A DNA stretch of 7,955 bases from Candidatus Aerophobota bacterium (GTDB taxonomy: Bacteria; Aerophobota; Aerophobia; Aerophobales; B3-G15), in NCBI GenBank assembly GCA_021162265.1, contig JAGGZA010000051.1:1-7955 (forward strand), given 5' to 3'. The notes below the pieces were generated by a model. That model ran no database searches. It saw nothing but the letters and a program-made list of their open reading frames with translations, and had not been told where the DNA came from. The position numbers and the translations under genes were made by a program. Shown piece by piece: positions 1 to 6,421 of the stretch. The stretch's first letter is position 1, and each line of letters opens with the position of its first letter.

Positions 1-950
1 ATTCCATAACCATTGGTAAGACAGGAAGTGGGGTATCCGGGCATTCCTAAAATTATCTTTCCATCTATCATAGAAGCCAGAGTAGGTTTACCGGGTTTTA
101 CAGCAATACCATGGAACAAAACCTCTCCCATTTCTGAAATAGCTTCCCATATTAAATCTCGCTCACCCACTGAACTTCCTCCTGTGATAACCACCAGGTC
201 ATTTGAAAGGGCTTTTTTTAATCCATCGATAATACTACTCACCTCATCCTTTATCCTGGGTAGCATAACTGCCTCACAACCATTTTCTTCTACAAGAGCT
301 GAAAGAGTAAAGGAGTTAACATCATATATTTTTCCCTTTTCCAGAGGTTCACCAGGAGAAACAATTTCGTTTCCGGATGAAACTATTGCAATTTTAGGTT
401 TTACAAAAACCTCCACTTCCTTTTCTCCTAAGGCAGCAAGTACACCTATTTTGGCTGGGGTTAAAAAATCTTCTTTAAAAATAACCCTCTGCCCTTTCTT
501 AATATCTCCACCGGCTGAAGAAACATTAGCTCCTGGATGAACAGGTCGATAGAACTTGATAATGCCATCTTTTTCTTCGCTTTCTGTATCTTCAACCATA
601 ACAACAGCATCTGCACCTGAAGGAAGAGGTGAACCAGTAGCAATCTGGATGCATTCGCCTCTTTGCACTGTTTTTTTGCTAAGCTCTCCTGCTGAAATAG
701 AGCCAACTAATTTTAGTTTAACAGGTTCAAGGGTTTTAGCAGAGTAAGTATCCTCAGCTTTTACTGCATATCCATCCATTGCTGCTCTGGCAAAAGGAGG
801 AACATCCACCATAGCTATTACATCCTTAGCTATAACCCTTCCTTTTGCCCTGGTAAGAGACAATTTCTCTGTCCTTTCAACTGGACAGATGTATGAATTA
901 AGTATTTTTTTGCATTCTTCAAGAGAAAGCAATGATTTTAGAGGTCTCAT
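1..950 (-). CDS. moeA: Molybdopterin molybdenumtransferase MoeA, partial (C-terminus beyond left edge)
   Basis: MoeA inserts molybdate into adenylylated molybdopterin, the last step of molybdenum cofactor synthesis, in the cytoplasm. I translated the minus strand from ATG at 950 and found 316 uninterrupted codons to the window edge; the family is usually about 400 residues, so the C-terminal domain is missing. Visible motifs: DVPPF then AAMDGYAV (about 49-63), ATGSPLPSGADAVV (104-117), HPGANVSSAGGDI (138-150), the MoaB/MogA-like segment with SSGNE (191-195) and TGGSSVGERD (256-265), then KPGKP (285-289) and GMPGYP (302-307). The last reads GxPGY instead of the GLPGN of E. coli MoeA. The start overlaps the rnfB stop (TAATG) and has an excellent ribosome binding site inside rnfB, so the gene is translationally coupled to rnfB. 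Family assignment is firm. Whether it serves molybdenum or tungsten cofactor, and whether it has an extra C-terminal domain, cannot be seen. Confidence 0.95.
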   Translation of the reverse strand, partial: MRPLKSLLSLEECKKILNSYICPVERTEKLSLTRAKGRVIAKDVIAMVDVPPFARAAMDGYAVKAEDTYSAKTLEPVKLKLVGSISAGELSKKTVQRGECIQIATGSPLPSGADAVVMVEDTESEEKDGIIKFYRPVHPGANVSSAGGDIKKGQRVIFKEDFLTPAKIGVLAALGEKEVEVFVKPKIAIVSSGNEIVSPGEPLEKGKIYDVNSFTLSALVEENGCEAVMLPRIKDEVSSIIDGLKKALSNDLVVITGGSSVGERDLIWEAISEMGEVLFHGIAVKPGKPTLASMIDGKIILGMPGYPTSCLTNGYG

Positions 951-1747
951 TACCCCTTCACCTCCACTATAGCTCCTGTTGGACAAACTGAATAACAAAT
1001 TCCACAGGACTGACAATTTATGGGATCAATATGAGCGAGATTATTTTCCAGCCAGCAAGCCTCATACGGACAGAACTTTACACATCTACCACAAGCTATG
1101 CAGGATTTCTGGCATATCTCGCGAGCCTTCTTTCCTTTATCAAGGGACAAACATTTTACTCTGTAGTTAACATCATCAAATTTCTCCAGGACAATTATAT
1201 TTCGAGGACAAACATTTACACACCTACCACACCCTGTACACCGGGAAAAATCAACTTGAGGAAGACCATCTACCATTTTAATAGCATTAAAAGGACATTC
1301 TCTCTCGCAGTCACCAAATCCCAGGCAACCGTAAGAACAGGCACTATCTGCTCCCATCACAAGATTTGCAGCCCTGCAGGTCTCAACACCCCGATAAGTA
1401 GCCTTGGTTTCTTTTTGCGATTTTCCCGCTCCACATCTCACAAAAGCTACCTTTCTCTCAACTGCCTCAGATTCAACTCCCATTATCTGAGAAATCTTCT
1501 CAGCTACTTTGTTCCCTCCTGCAACACAGGCATTAGTGGGTGCTCCTTCCTTGACAATAGCCTCTGCCAGAGCACGACAGGAAGCAAACCCGCAGGCTCC
1601 ACAGTTAGCACCTGGTAACTCTGCAAGGATTCTCTCTACCCTTGGGTCCTCTTCAACCTTGAATTTGTTATGGGCAACAGAAAGCATTATAGCAAAAAAA
1701 GCTGATAAAGCTCCCATACTTGTTATTGCTAAAAGAACTAAACTCAT
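950..1747 (-). CDS. rnfB: Rnf electron transport complex subunit RnfB (long, five-cluster form)
   Basis: RnfB is the cytoplasm-facing ferredoxin-like subunit of the membrane Rnf complex, which passes electrons between reduced ferredoxin and NAD+ while moving Na+ or H+. The 265-residue protein starts with one hydrophobic anchor (about 2-24). Next comes the Fe-S domain typical of RnfB with C49, C52, C57 and C74. Two ferredoxin-type double-cluster modules follow: C137/C141/C147/C151 with C170/C173/C176/C180, and C216/C219/C222/C226 with C245/C248/C251/C255. That gives binding sites for five [4Fe-4S] clusters, as in clostridial and Thermotoga-type RnfB and unlike the shorter three-cluster proteobacterial protein. 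Extra cysteines are C105, C124, C199, C212 and C231. AGGAGG lies five bases before the ATG. rnfA ends 12 nt upstream and moeA overlaps the stop codon. The function within Rnf is family knowledge; the partner subunits C, D, G and E are not in the window. Confidence 0.96.
   Translation of the reverse strand: MSLVLLAITSMGALSAFFAIMLSVAHNKFKVEEDPRVERILAELPGANCGACGFASCRALAEAIVKEGAPTNACVAGGNKVAEKISQIMGVESEAVERKVAFVRCGAGKSQKETKATYRGVETCRAANLVMGADSACSYGCLGFGDCERECPFNAIKMVDGLPQVDFSRCTGCGRCVNVCPRNIIVLEKFDDVNYRVKCLSLDKGKKAREICQKSCIACGRCVKFCPYEACWLENNLAHIDPINCQSCGICYSVCPTGAIVEVKG
958..965 (-). promoter_or_regulatory. Strong Shine-Dalgarno for moeA inside rnfB
   Basis: The minus strand reads GGAGGTGA, an eight-base match to the canonical anti-Shine-Dalgarno complement, seven bases before the moeA ATG. 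It lies within the last codons of rnfB (V-E-V-K-G-stop). It fixes the moeA start and implies that ribosomes finishing rnfB sit on the moeA initiation region. Confidence 0.8.
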
Positions 1748-1752
1748 TCTTC

Positions 1753-1758
1753 CCTCCT
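1753..1758 (-). promoter_or_regulatory. Shine-Dalgarno for rnfB
   Basis: AGGAGG on the minus strand, five bases before the rnfB ATG and just after the rnfA stop codon. It is the full six-base consensus and sets the rnfB start at 1747. Confidence 0.75.
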
Positions 1759-1759
1759 G

Positions 1760-2347
1760 TTAGGCGGTGCCGATAAGCCCGGTAAATCCCATAAAAACAA
1801 GAGCAAGAAGGCCTGCTGTGATTAAAGTTATTGGAGCACCTCTTAGAGACTTCGGCACCTCAGCAAAATCAAGTTCTTCTCTGATAGCAGACATTAAAAG
1901 CATAACAAAGGTAAATCCCATTCCTGCTCCAAACCCGAATACTATGCTTTCAATAAAAGAATAATTTCTAAGTGGTATGAAAAGAGCCAGAAAGAGAATA
2001 GAACAGTTAGTAGTTATAAGAGGAAGATAAATTCCAAGAGCTCTGTAAAGAGAAGGGTTTGTTTTTCTGACAAACATTTCTATTAATTGAACAAGAGAGG
2101 CAATAACCAGAATATCAGATACATACTCCAGGAAAGGAAGGTTTAAACCTCTTATGATAAAAGTATTAATAATCCACACCACGGCTGCTGTAATAGTCAT
2201 AACAAAGGTGGTAGCAAATCCCATTGCCGTTGCAGACTCAACTCTTCCTGTCACTCCCAGGAAAGGACATATACCTAAGAAGTAACGCAGGACAAAGTTG
2301 TTTACCAGAACTGCCCCAAGAAAAATTAAGACTAACCTTGTCAACAT
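1760..2347 (-). CDS. rnfA: Rnf electron transport complex subunit RnfA
   Basis: RnfA is one of the two related integral membrane subunits (RnfA and RnfE) at the core of the ion-translocating Rnf complex, homologous to NqrE/NqrD of Na+-NQR. The 195 residues are about the normal family length and nearly all hydrophobic, with six likely membrane segments (roughly 4-22, 40-62, 74-92, 104-124, 133-153, 171-191). Two conserved cysteines are visible, C27 in LGICPFLGV and C115 in LPLITTNCS. In this family they sit in pseudo-symmetric half-helices and, with the RnfE cysteines, hold a membrane [2Fe-2S] cluster. The gene starts 12 nt after pyrG, and its AAGGAG overlaps the pyrG stop region, so it depends on the upstream transcript. 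The RsxA name would apply only if the complex served SoxR reduction, which nothing here suggests. Confidence 0.96.
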   Translation of the reverse strand: MLTRLVLIFLGAVLVNNFVLRYFLGICPFLGVTGRVESATAMGFATTFVMTITAAVVWIINTFIIRGLNLPFLEYVSDILVIASLVQLIEMFVRKTNPSLYRALGIYLPLITTNCSILFLALFIPLRNYSFIESIVFGFGAGMGFTFVMLLMSAIREELDFAEVPKSLRGAPITLITAGLLALVFMGFTGLIGTA

Positions 2348-2355
2348 ATCTGAAA

Positions 2356-2361
2356 CTCCTT
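2356..2361 (-). promoter_or_regulatory. Shine-Dalgarno for rnfA overlapping the pyrG stop codon
   Basis: The minus strand reads TAAGGAG, in which the pyrG stop TAA supplies the first bases of AAGGAG. It lies eight bases before the rnfA ATG, an ideal spacing, and suggests termination-reinitiation coupling from pyrG to rnfA. Confidence 0.7.
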
Positions 2362-3958
2362 ATGGATTTTTTTGCATGGCTGCTTTAACAAAATCCCTGA
2401 ATAAAGGATGAGGATTCTGGGGTTTAGAGTTAAACTCAGGGTGAAATTGAGTAGCCACAAACCAGGGATGTTCAGGAATCTCAATTATCTCCACAAGGTC
2501 TTTTTCGGGATATATACCAACTATTTTCAAACCAGCTTTTTTTAAAATTTCCCTGTATTTATTGTTAAATTCGTAACGGTGTCTGTGTCTTTCATATATT
2601 ACCGGTCTTTTATACGCTTTTCCACTAAAACTATCCATTTCTATTCTGCATTCATACTCACCAAGCCTCATCGTTCCTCCCTTGTCTTTAATCTCTTTTT
2701 GTTCCGGGAGTAAGTCAATCACAGGATGGGGAGTATCAGGGTCAAATTCTGTAGAATTTGCTCCCCTGAGATTAGCCACATTCCGAGCAAATTCAATTGT
2801 TGAACAATGCATTCCAAGACATATCCCTAAAAAGGGAATACCATTCTCTCTGGCAAACCGAACTGCCCTTATCTTTCCTTCTATTCCTCTTAAACCAAAT
2901 CCTCCAGGGACAAGAATACCCTGGAAAGAAGCTAACCTATCTTCTGCTCCCTCGGTTATTTCCTCTGCCTCTATCCACTCAAGACATACCTTTCCGTCGT
3001 TTGCTGCGCCAGCGTGGGTAAAAGCTTCAATAATACTTTTATAAGCATCCTTCATCTTTACATACTTTCCAACTATGGCTATCTTTACCCTTCTCTTTGC
3101 ACTGTTAACTTTGTTAACCCATCTTTCCCAATCCTTGAGGTCCTCCTTTCTATTCTTTAAATTCAGCCGCCTCATAATTTTCTCAGTCAAACCTTCCTTT
3201 TCAAACCTGAGAGGAACTTCATATATATTATTTACATCAATAGCCTGGATTACATTTTCTTCTTCCACATTACAAAAAAGAGAGATTTTTCTTCTCGCCT
3301 CTTCGGTTAAAGGTATCTGGGTGCGACAAAGAATAAAATCAGGCTGGATACCTATTTCCCTGAGTCTTCCCACGCTGTGCTGGGTGGGTTTTGTCTTGAG
3401 CTCCCCTGCTGAAGGAATATAGGGAACAAGAGTAAGATGAATAAATAGAGTATTCTCCCTGCCTTTTTTTAACCTGAATTGCCTTATAGCCTCTAAGAAA
3501 GGCAAAGATTCAATATCTCCAACTGTCCCTCCAACCTCAACTATAACCACATCTGGTCTGTCTCTAACTGCCACTTCTATCATTCTGCTTTGAATTTCAT
3601 CGGTTATATGAGGAATTACCTGAATAGTCCTCCCCAGATAATCCCCTCTCCTTTCCTTTTCTATTACAGAGCTATAAATCTGACCGGCTGTAGCATTGTT
3701 ATAATAAGAAAGATTTACGCATACAAACCTCTCATAATGCCCAAGATCAAGGTCAGTTTCTGCTCCATCCTTTGTCACAAAAACTTCTCCATGCTGGTAA
3801 GGATTCATAGTACCAGGATCGACATTTATGTAAGGATCGAATTTCAACATACTTACCTTGAATCCTCTGCTTTTAAGCAACGTTCCAATAGAAGCTGAAG
3901 CTATGCCTTTTCCCAAAGAGGAGAGAACTCCTCCTGTTACAAAAATGTACTTTGTCAC
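2360..3958 (-). CDS. pyrG: CTP synthase (glutamine-hydrolysing)
   Basis: PyrG makes CTP from UTP, ATP and glutamine-derived ammonia, the last step of de novo pyrimidine nucleotide synthesis, as a cytoplasmic tetramer. The 532-residue length is normal. The N-terminal synthetase domain (about 1-270) begins with the family signature TKYIFVTGGVLSSLGKG, whose GK is part of the ATP-binding loop, and carries DPYINVDPGTM (41-51), HGEVFVTKDGAETDLDLGHYE (57-76) and EVGGTVGDIES (141-151). The class I glutaminase domain (about 292-525) has PGGFGLRG (351-358), nucleophile C380 in GICLGMH, and His506/Glu508 in QFHPEF. The residue four after the nucleophile is His384, where the C-x-G-x-Q motif normally has Gln. 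The start is GTG, one base after the ispG stop. AAAAGG lies eight bases before it, inside ispG. There is no room for a pyrG-specific leader or attenuator, so it is expressed from the ispG transcript. Confidence 0.98.
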   Translation of the reverse strand: MTKYIFVTGGVLSSLGKGIASASIGTLLKSRGFKVSMLKFDPYINVDPGTMNPYQHGEVFVTKDGAETDLDLGHYERFVCVNLSYYNNATAGQIYSSVIEKERRGDYLGRTIQVIPHITDEIQSRMIEVAVRDRPDVVIVEVGGTVGDIESLPFLEAIRQFRLKKGRENTLFIHLTLVPYIPSAGELKTKPTQHSVGRLREIGIQPDFILCRTQIPLTEEARRKISLFCNVEEENVIQAIDVNNIYEVPLRFEKEGLTEKIMRRLNLKNRKEDLKDWERWVNKVNSAKRRVKIAIVGKYVKMKDAYKSIIEAFTHAGAANDGKVCLEWIEAEEITEGAEDRLASFQGILVPGGFGLRGIEGKIRAVRFARENGIPFLGICLGMHCSTIEFARNVANLRGANSTEFDPDTPHPVIDLLPEQKEIKDKGGTMRLGEYECRIEMDSFSGKAYKRPVIYERHRHRYEFNNKYREILKKAGLKIVGIYPEKDLVEIIEIPEHPWFVATQFHPEFNSKPQNPHPLFRDFVKAAMQKNP

Positions 3959-3959
3959 T

Positions 3960-5054
3960 TTACCTGCCTTTTAATTCCTCTTCCATTTGATGGATCTCTC
4001 TGACTAACGTACTAAGCATCTCTTCTTTTCTAACCTTATTTAAGAGACGACCGTTCTTAAACAAGACACCCCCTTGCCTGGTACAGGCTATACCAATATC
4101 AGCTTCCATCGCTTCTCCTGGTCCATTCACCTCACATCCCATAATTGCTATTTTAATGGATGAAGTTATTCCATCTATTGCTTTTAGCACTTTCTGGCTG
4201 AGTAAGCGCACATCTCCTTTGCATCGTCCACAGGTAGGGCAGGTTATAAGAACTGGTCCAAATTCAGCAAGGTGTAAATATTTAAGTATTTTGTAGGCCA
4301 CCTTTATCTCCTCGACAGAGCTATCGGTGAGAGAAACACGAATAGTATCACCAATACCCTCGTTTAACAGTGCTCCAATTCCAATAGCAGATTTAATAAT
4401 TCCCTCGGAAGGAGGACCCGTAGCAGTAATTCCAAGGTGAATGGGATAAGGAATTTTTTCAGCAATCATCTTATTAGATAAAATAGTCACTGGAACCTCA
4501 GAAGATTTAAGGGAGACAACTATATCTTCAAATCCATTGCTTTCCAGCATTTTTACACACTCAAGAGCAGAGTTAACCATACCCTCTGCTATAATGCGAA
4601 ACCTCTCCTCCCCACTCCATCCTGAAGTGGATAGTTTTTTAATAAAACTCCTGGAAAGAGAGCCTGAATTAACTCCTACCCTTAGAGGAATATTTTTCTC
4701 TTTTGCCTTTTCCGCCACAAGGAGTATTTCTCGAGGACTTAAATTGCCAGGATTAATTCTTACCTTATCTACTCCTCTATCTATAGCCTCAAGAGCCAGC
4801 CTGTAGTTAAAGTGGACATCGGCAATTAAAGGAACACGGACCTCATTCTTAATAATGGATATATTTCTTGCTGCTTTTATACTGGGTATAGCTAACCTGA
4901 CTAATTTTGCTCCTGCTTCCTTAAGACTTTTTATCTCAGCAATTAGCTCTTCCACATTAAGTGGATTTGTTTTTGCCATACCCTGTACAACAGGCGGAAA
5001 CCCCCCTCCTATTTTCACCCCATTAATCTGAACTACCCTGCTTTTTCTCTTCAT
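3960..5054 (-). CDS. ispG: 4-hydroxy-3-methylbut-2-en-1-yl diphosphate synthase IspG (GcpE)
   Basis: IspG reductively opens 2-C-methyl-D-erythritol 2,4-cyclodiphosphate to HMBPP, the penultimate MEP-pathway step, using a [4Fe-4S] cluster and electrons from flavodoxin or ferredoxin. The 364 residues match the compact bacterial two-domain form. The TIM-barrel part carries RLAIPS (53-58), LIADVHFNYRLAL (76-88) and VRINPGN (98-104). The Fe-S domain has C272 and C275 in CPTCGRC and C307 with E314 in GCEVNGPGEA; in the family these three cysteines and the glutamate ligate the cluster. An additional C278 lies next to them. The N-terminal motif reads VQGMAKTNP where most homologues read VQSMTNT, a mild divergence. 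The ATG follows a weak GAGAG by four bases and is only 15 nt downstream of a strong hairpin. pyrG starts one base after the stop. It is the first gene of the ispG-to-moeA run. Confidence 0.97.
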   Translation of the reverse strand: MKRKSRVVQINGVKIGGGFPPVVQGMAKTNPLNVEELIAEIKSLKEAGAKLVRLAIPSIKAARNISIIKNEVRVPLIADVHFNYRLALEAIDRGVDKVRINPGNLSPREILLVAEKAKEKNIPLRVGVNSGSLSRSFIKKLSTSGWSGEERFRIIAEGMVNSALECVKMLESNGFEDIVVSLKSSEVPVTILSNKMIAEKIPYPIHLGITATGPPSEGIIKSAIGIGALLNEGIGDTIRVSLTDSSVEEIKVAYKILKYLHLAEFGPVLITCPTCGRCKGDVRLLSQKVLKAIDGITSSIKIAIMGCEVNGPGEAMEADIGIACTRQGGVLFKNGRLLNKVRKEEMLSTLVREIHQMEEELKGR

Positions 5055-5069
5055 AGAACTCTCGATAGA

Positions 5070-5101
5070 AAGGTCAGGCTTTTTAAAAAAAGCCTGACCT
5101 T
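5070..5101 (-). terminator. Perfect 15-bp hairpin between accD and ispG (possible leaky terminator)
   Basis: Arms 5070-5084 and 5087-5101 are perfectly complementary with a two-base A/T centre. The core is the GC-rich AAGGTCAGGC with its complement, closed by an A/T run. It lies 43 nt after the accD stop and 15 nt before the ispG ATG. On the minus strand the stem is followed by only a short U-rich tail (UUUCUAUC), so it is a weak intrinsic terminator at best. A shut-off here would leave no room for an ispG promoter downstream, so partial read-through, attenuation or an RNA-processing/stability role is equally possible. The sequence is nearly symmetric, so it would fold on either strand. Confidence 0.5.
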
Positions 5102-5144
5102 CTTAAACAAATAATGTTGGATAAGATAATTACTTTTTTCACTC

Positions 5145-5981
5145 TTAAAAAACCAAAAAATCTAATAATTTATTAAGGGTAGGTCTTATTTTGGCTCTTT
5201 CAACTACCATATCAATCATTCCGTGCTTGATGAGCGACTCAGATCTCTGGAACCCCTTAGGCATTTGTTGCTTAATAGTTTGTTTTATTACACGAGGACC
5301 AGCAAACCCTAAGAGTGCCCCTGGCTCTGCTATAATTATATCTCCTATACTGGCAAAGCTGGCCATTGCCCCTCCCATAGTGGGATTGGTAAGAACAGAA
5401 ATATATAGTCCTCCTTTGCTCTTAAACTCCCCTATGGCTGAAGCTACTTTTGCCATTTGCATAAGAGAAACAACGCCTTCGTGCATCCGGGCTCCTCCAC
5501 CTGATCCTGAAATAATTATAAGAGGAATATTCTTCTCCGCAGCTTTATCTGCTATAAAAACTATCCTTTCCCCCATTACTAAACCCATACTTCCTCCCAT
5601 AAATCCAAAATCAGTTACTGCTATCGCTACCTGTTTTCCTTCTATCTTACCCTCGCCTATCAGGATAGCCTCATCCAGTCCTGTTTTTCCCTTCCCCTTC
5701 TTCAGCTTCTCCTCGTATCCGGGAAAATTAAGTGGATTAACCGAGGGCAAAGAGGAGTTGTACTGTATAAAACTCCCTTCGTCTAATGTAATTTCTATCC
5801 TTTTCCAGGCACCAATATAAAAGTGATAACCACACTTGGGACAGACACGAAAATTTTCATCAAGTGTCTTATTATAGATAATTTCTGAACAGTTAGTGCA
5901 TTTGGTCCACAACCCATCAGGAACGTCTATTTTCTTTTTGCCCTTCTTTATACGGTTGTAAGTTTTCTGAAACCATCCCAT
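5145..5981 (-). CDS. accD: Acetyl-CoA carboxylase carboxyltransferase subunit beta
   Basis: AccD pairs with AccA to transfer the carboxyl group from carboxybiotin to acetyl-CoA, giving malonyl-CoA for fatty acid synthesis. The 278-residue protein begins with a basic stretch, then the AccD zinc ribbon C28-x2-C31-x15-C47-x2-C50. The crotonase-fold carboxyltransferase domain follows, with GSGGGARMHEG (159-169), TNPTMGGAMASFA (198-210) and GFAGPRVI (225-232), glycine-rich motifs of the acyl-CoA binding and oxyanion-hole regions. It ends soon after the conserved LIKHGMID-VV segment and is slightly shorter than many homologues. The start is 9 nt after rpsI; a modest AAGAGG formed by the last rpsI codons lies 12 bases before the ATG. 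No accA, accB or accC is nearby, so the rest of the enzyme is encoded elsewhere. Transcription most likely comes from the rpsI promoter. Confidence 0.97.
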   Translation of the reverse strand: MGWFQKTYNRIKKGKKKIDVPDGLWTKCTNCSEIIYNKTLDENFRVCPKCGYHFYIGAWKRIEITLDEGSFIQYNSSLPSVNPLNFPGYEEKLKKGKGKTGLDEAILIGEGKIEGKQVAIAVTDFGFMGGSMGLVMGERIVFIADKAAEKNIPLIIISGSGGGARMHEGVVSLMQMAKVASAIGEFKSKGGLYISVLTNPTMGGAMASFASIGDIIIAEPGALLGFAGPRVIKQTIKQQMPKGFQRSESLIKHGMIDMVVERAKIRPTLNKLLDFLVF

Positions 5982-5990
5982 AAATTAAAC

Positions 5991-6386
5991 TTACCTCTTG
6001 GAAGTTTGTGGTTTAGCCCTGGCACCCCTTAATCCTGGCTTTTTCCTTTCCTTCATTCTGGGATCCCGGGTGATAAGACCGGCCTTCTTTAAAGTTTTTC
6101 TGAGTTCAGGATTAATCTTGGATATTACCCTGGAAATTCCCAATCGGACAGCCTCAGCTTGACCTGTTAACCCTCCTCCTTTAACCTGAGCTTTAACATC
6201 AAACCTTCCTATAAAATCAACCAGTTGCAAAGGCTGGCGAATCACTCTCCTGTAACCTTCCCGGGGAAAATAATCTTCAAATTTACGCTCATTAATTATT
6301 ATCTCTCCCTTACCTGCTTTCATCCATACCTTGGCAACAGCTTCCTTCCTTTTTCCTGTTGCATAATAACTATCATCTGTTTGCAT
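5991..6386 (-). CDS. rpsI: 30S ribosomal protein S9
   Basis: S9 is a small-subunit protein whose C-terminal tail reaches the decoding centre near P-site tRNA. The 131-residue protein is of normal length. Signatures are YYATGKRKEAVAKVW near the N-terminus, GGGLTGQAEAVRLGISR in the middle, and the C-terminal LITRDPRMKERKKPGL with the final PQTSKR, including the conserved terminal Ser-Lys-Arg. I place the start at ATG 6386, preceded by AAGGAG. The frame stays open to a TTG at 6458, but that adds 24 residues with no family counterpart, and that TTG is the -35 element of the promoter described here. accD follows after 9 nt. In most bacteria rpsI directly follows rplM (L13); here the gene upstream is the GlmU-like gene, so S9 has been separated from L13. 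Confidence 0.97.
   Translation of the reverse strand: MQTDDSYYATGKRKEAVAKVWMKAGKGEIIINERKFEDYFPREGYRRVIRQPLQLVDFIGRFDVKAQVKGGGLTGQAEAVRLGISRVISKINPELRKTLKKAGLITRDPRMKERKKPGLRGARAKPQTSKR
5994..5999 (-). promoter_or_regulatory. Weak Shine-Dalgarno for accD within the end of rpsI
   Basis: AAGAGG, formed by the last Lys and Arg codons of rpsI, is the only purine-rich match ahead of accD. Its 12-base spacing to the ATG is long, so accD translation probably relies on coupling to rpsI. Confidence 0.4.
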
Positions 6387-6397
6387 ATATCTTTTTA

Positions 6398-6403
6398 CTC
6401 CTT
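6398..6403 (-). promoter_or_regulatory. Shine-Dalgarno deciding the rpsI start
   Basis: AAGGAG on the minus strand, 11 bases before ATG 6386. It is the only good ribosome binding site in the intergenic region and supports the 131-residue S9 rather than the longer TTG-initiated reading. Confidence 0.75.
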
Positions 6404-6421
6404 GAAAATTTATTAATTTTA

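Noticed and set aside
13..540. 175-codon open frame on the plus strand
   Set aside because: It is the antisense of moeA, whose minus-strand translation gives a full set of MoeA motifs; the plus-strand product has no recognisable pattern or ribosome binding site.
661..720. Run of seven A residues in the moeA coding strand as a programmed frameshift site
   Set aside because: The reading frame continues without a break on both sides and no conserved shifted product is seen; such runs are expected in A-rich genes.
1031..1618. 195-codon open frame on the plus strand
   Set aside because: It lies wholly inside rnfB on the opposite strand and mirrors its cysteine-rich codons; there is no independent coding evidence.
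5080..5115. ispG promoter with TTGTTT and TTTAAA, 17-base spacer
   Set aside because: Only three and four consensus matches, and the elements fall within the hairpin arms; too weak to annotate.
5191..5820. 209-codon open frame on the plus strand
   Set aside because: It is a shadow of accD. The Pro/Ile/Ser-rich product arises from reading conserved Gly/Asp-rich codons in reverse.
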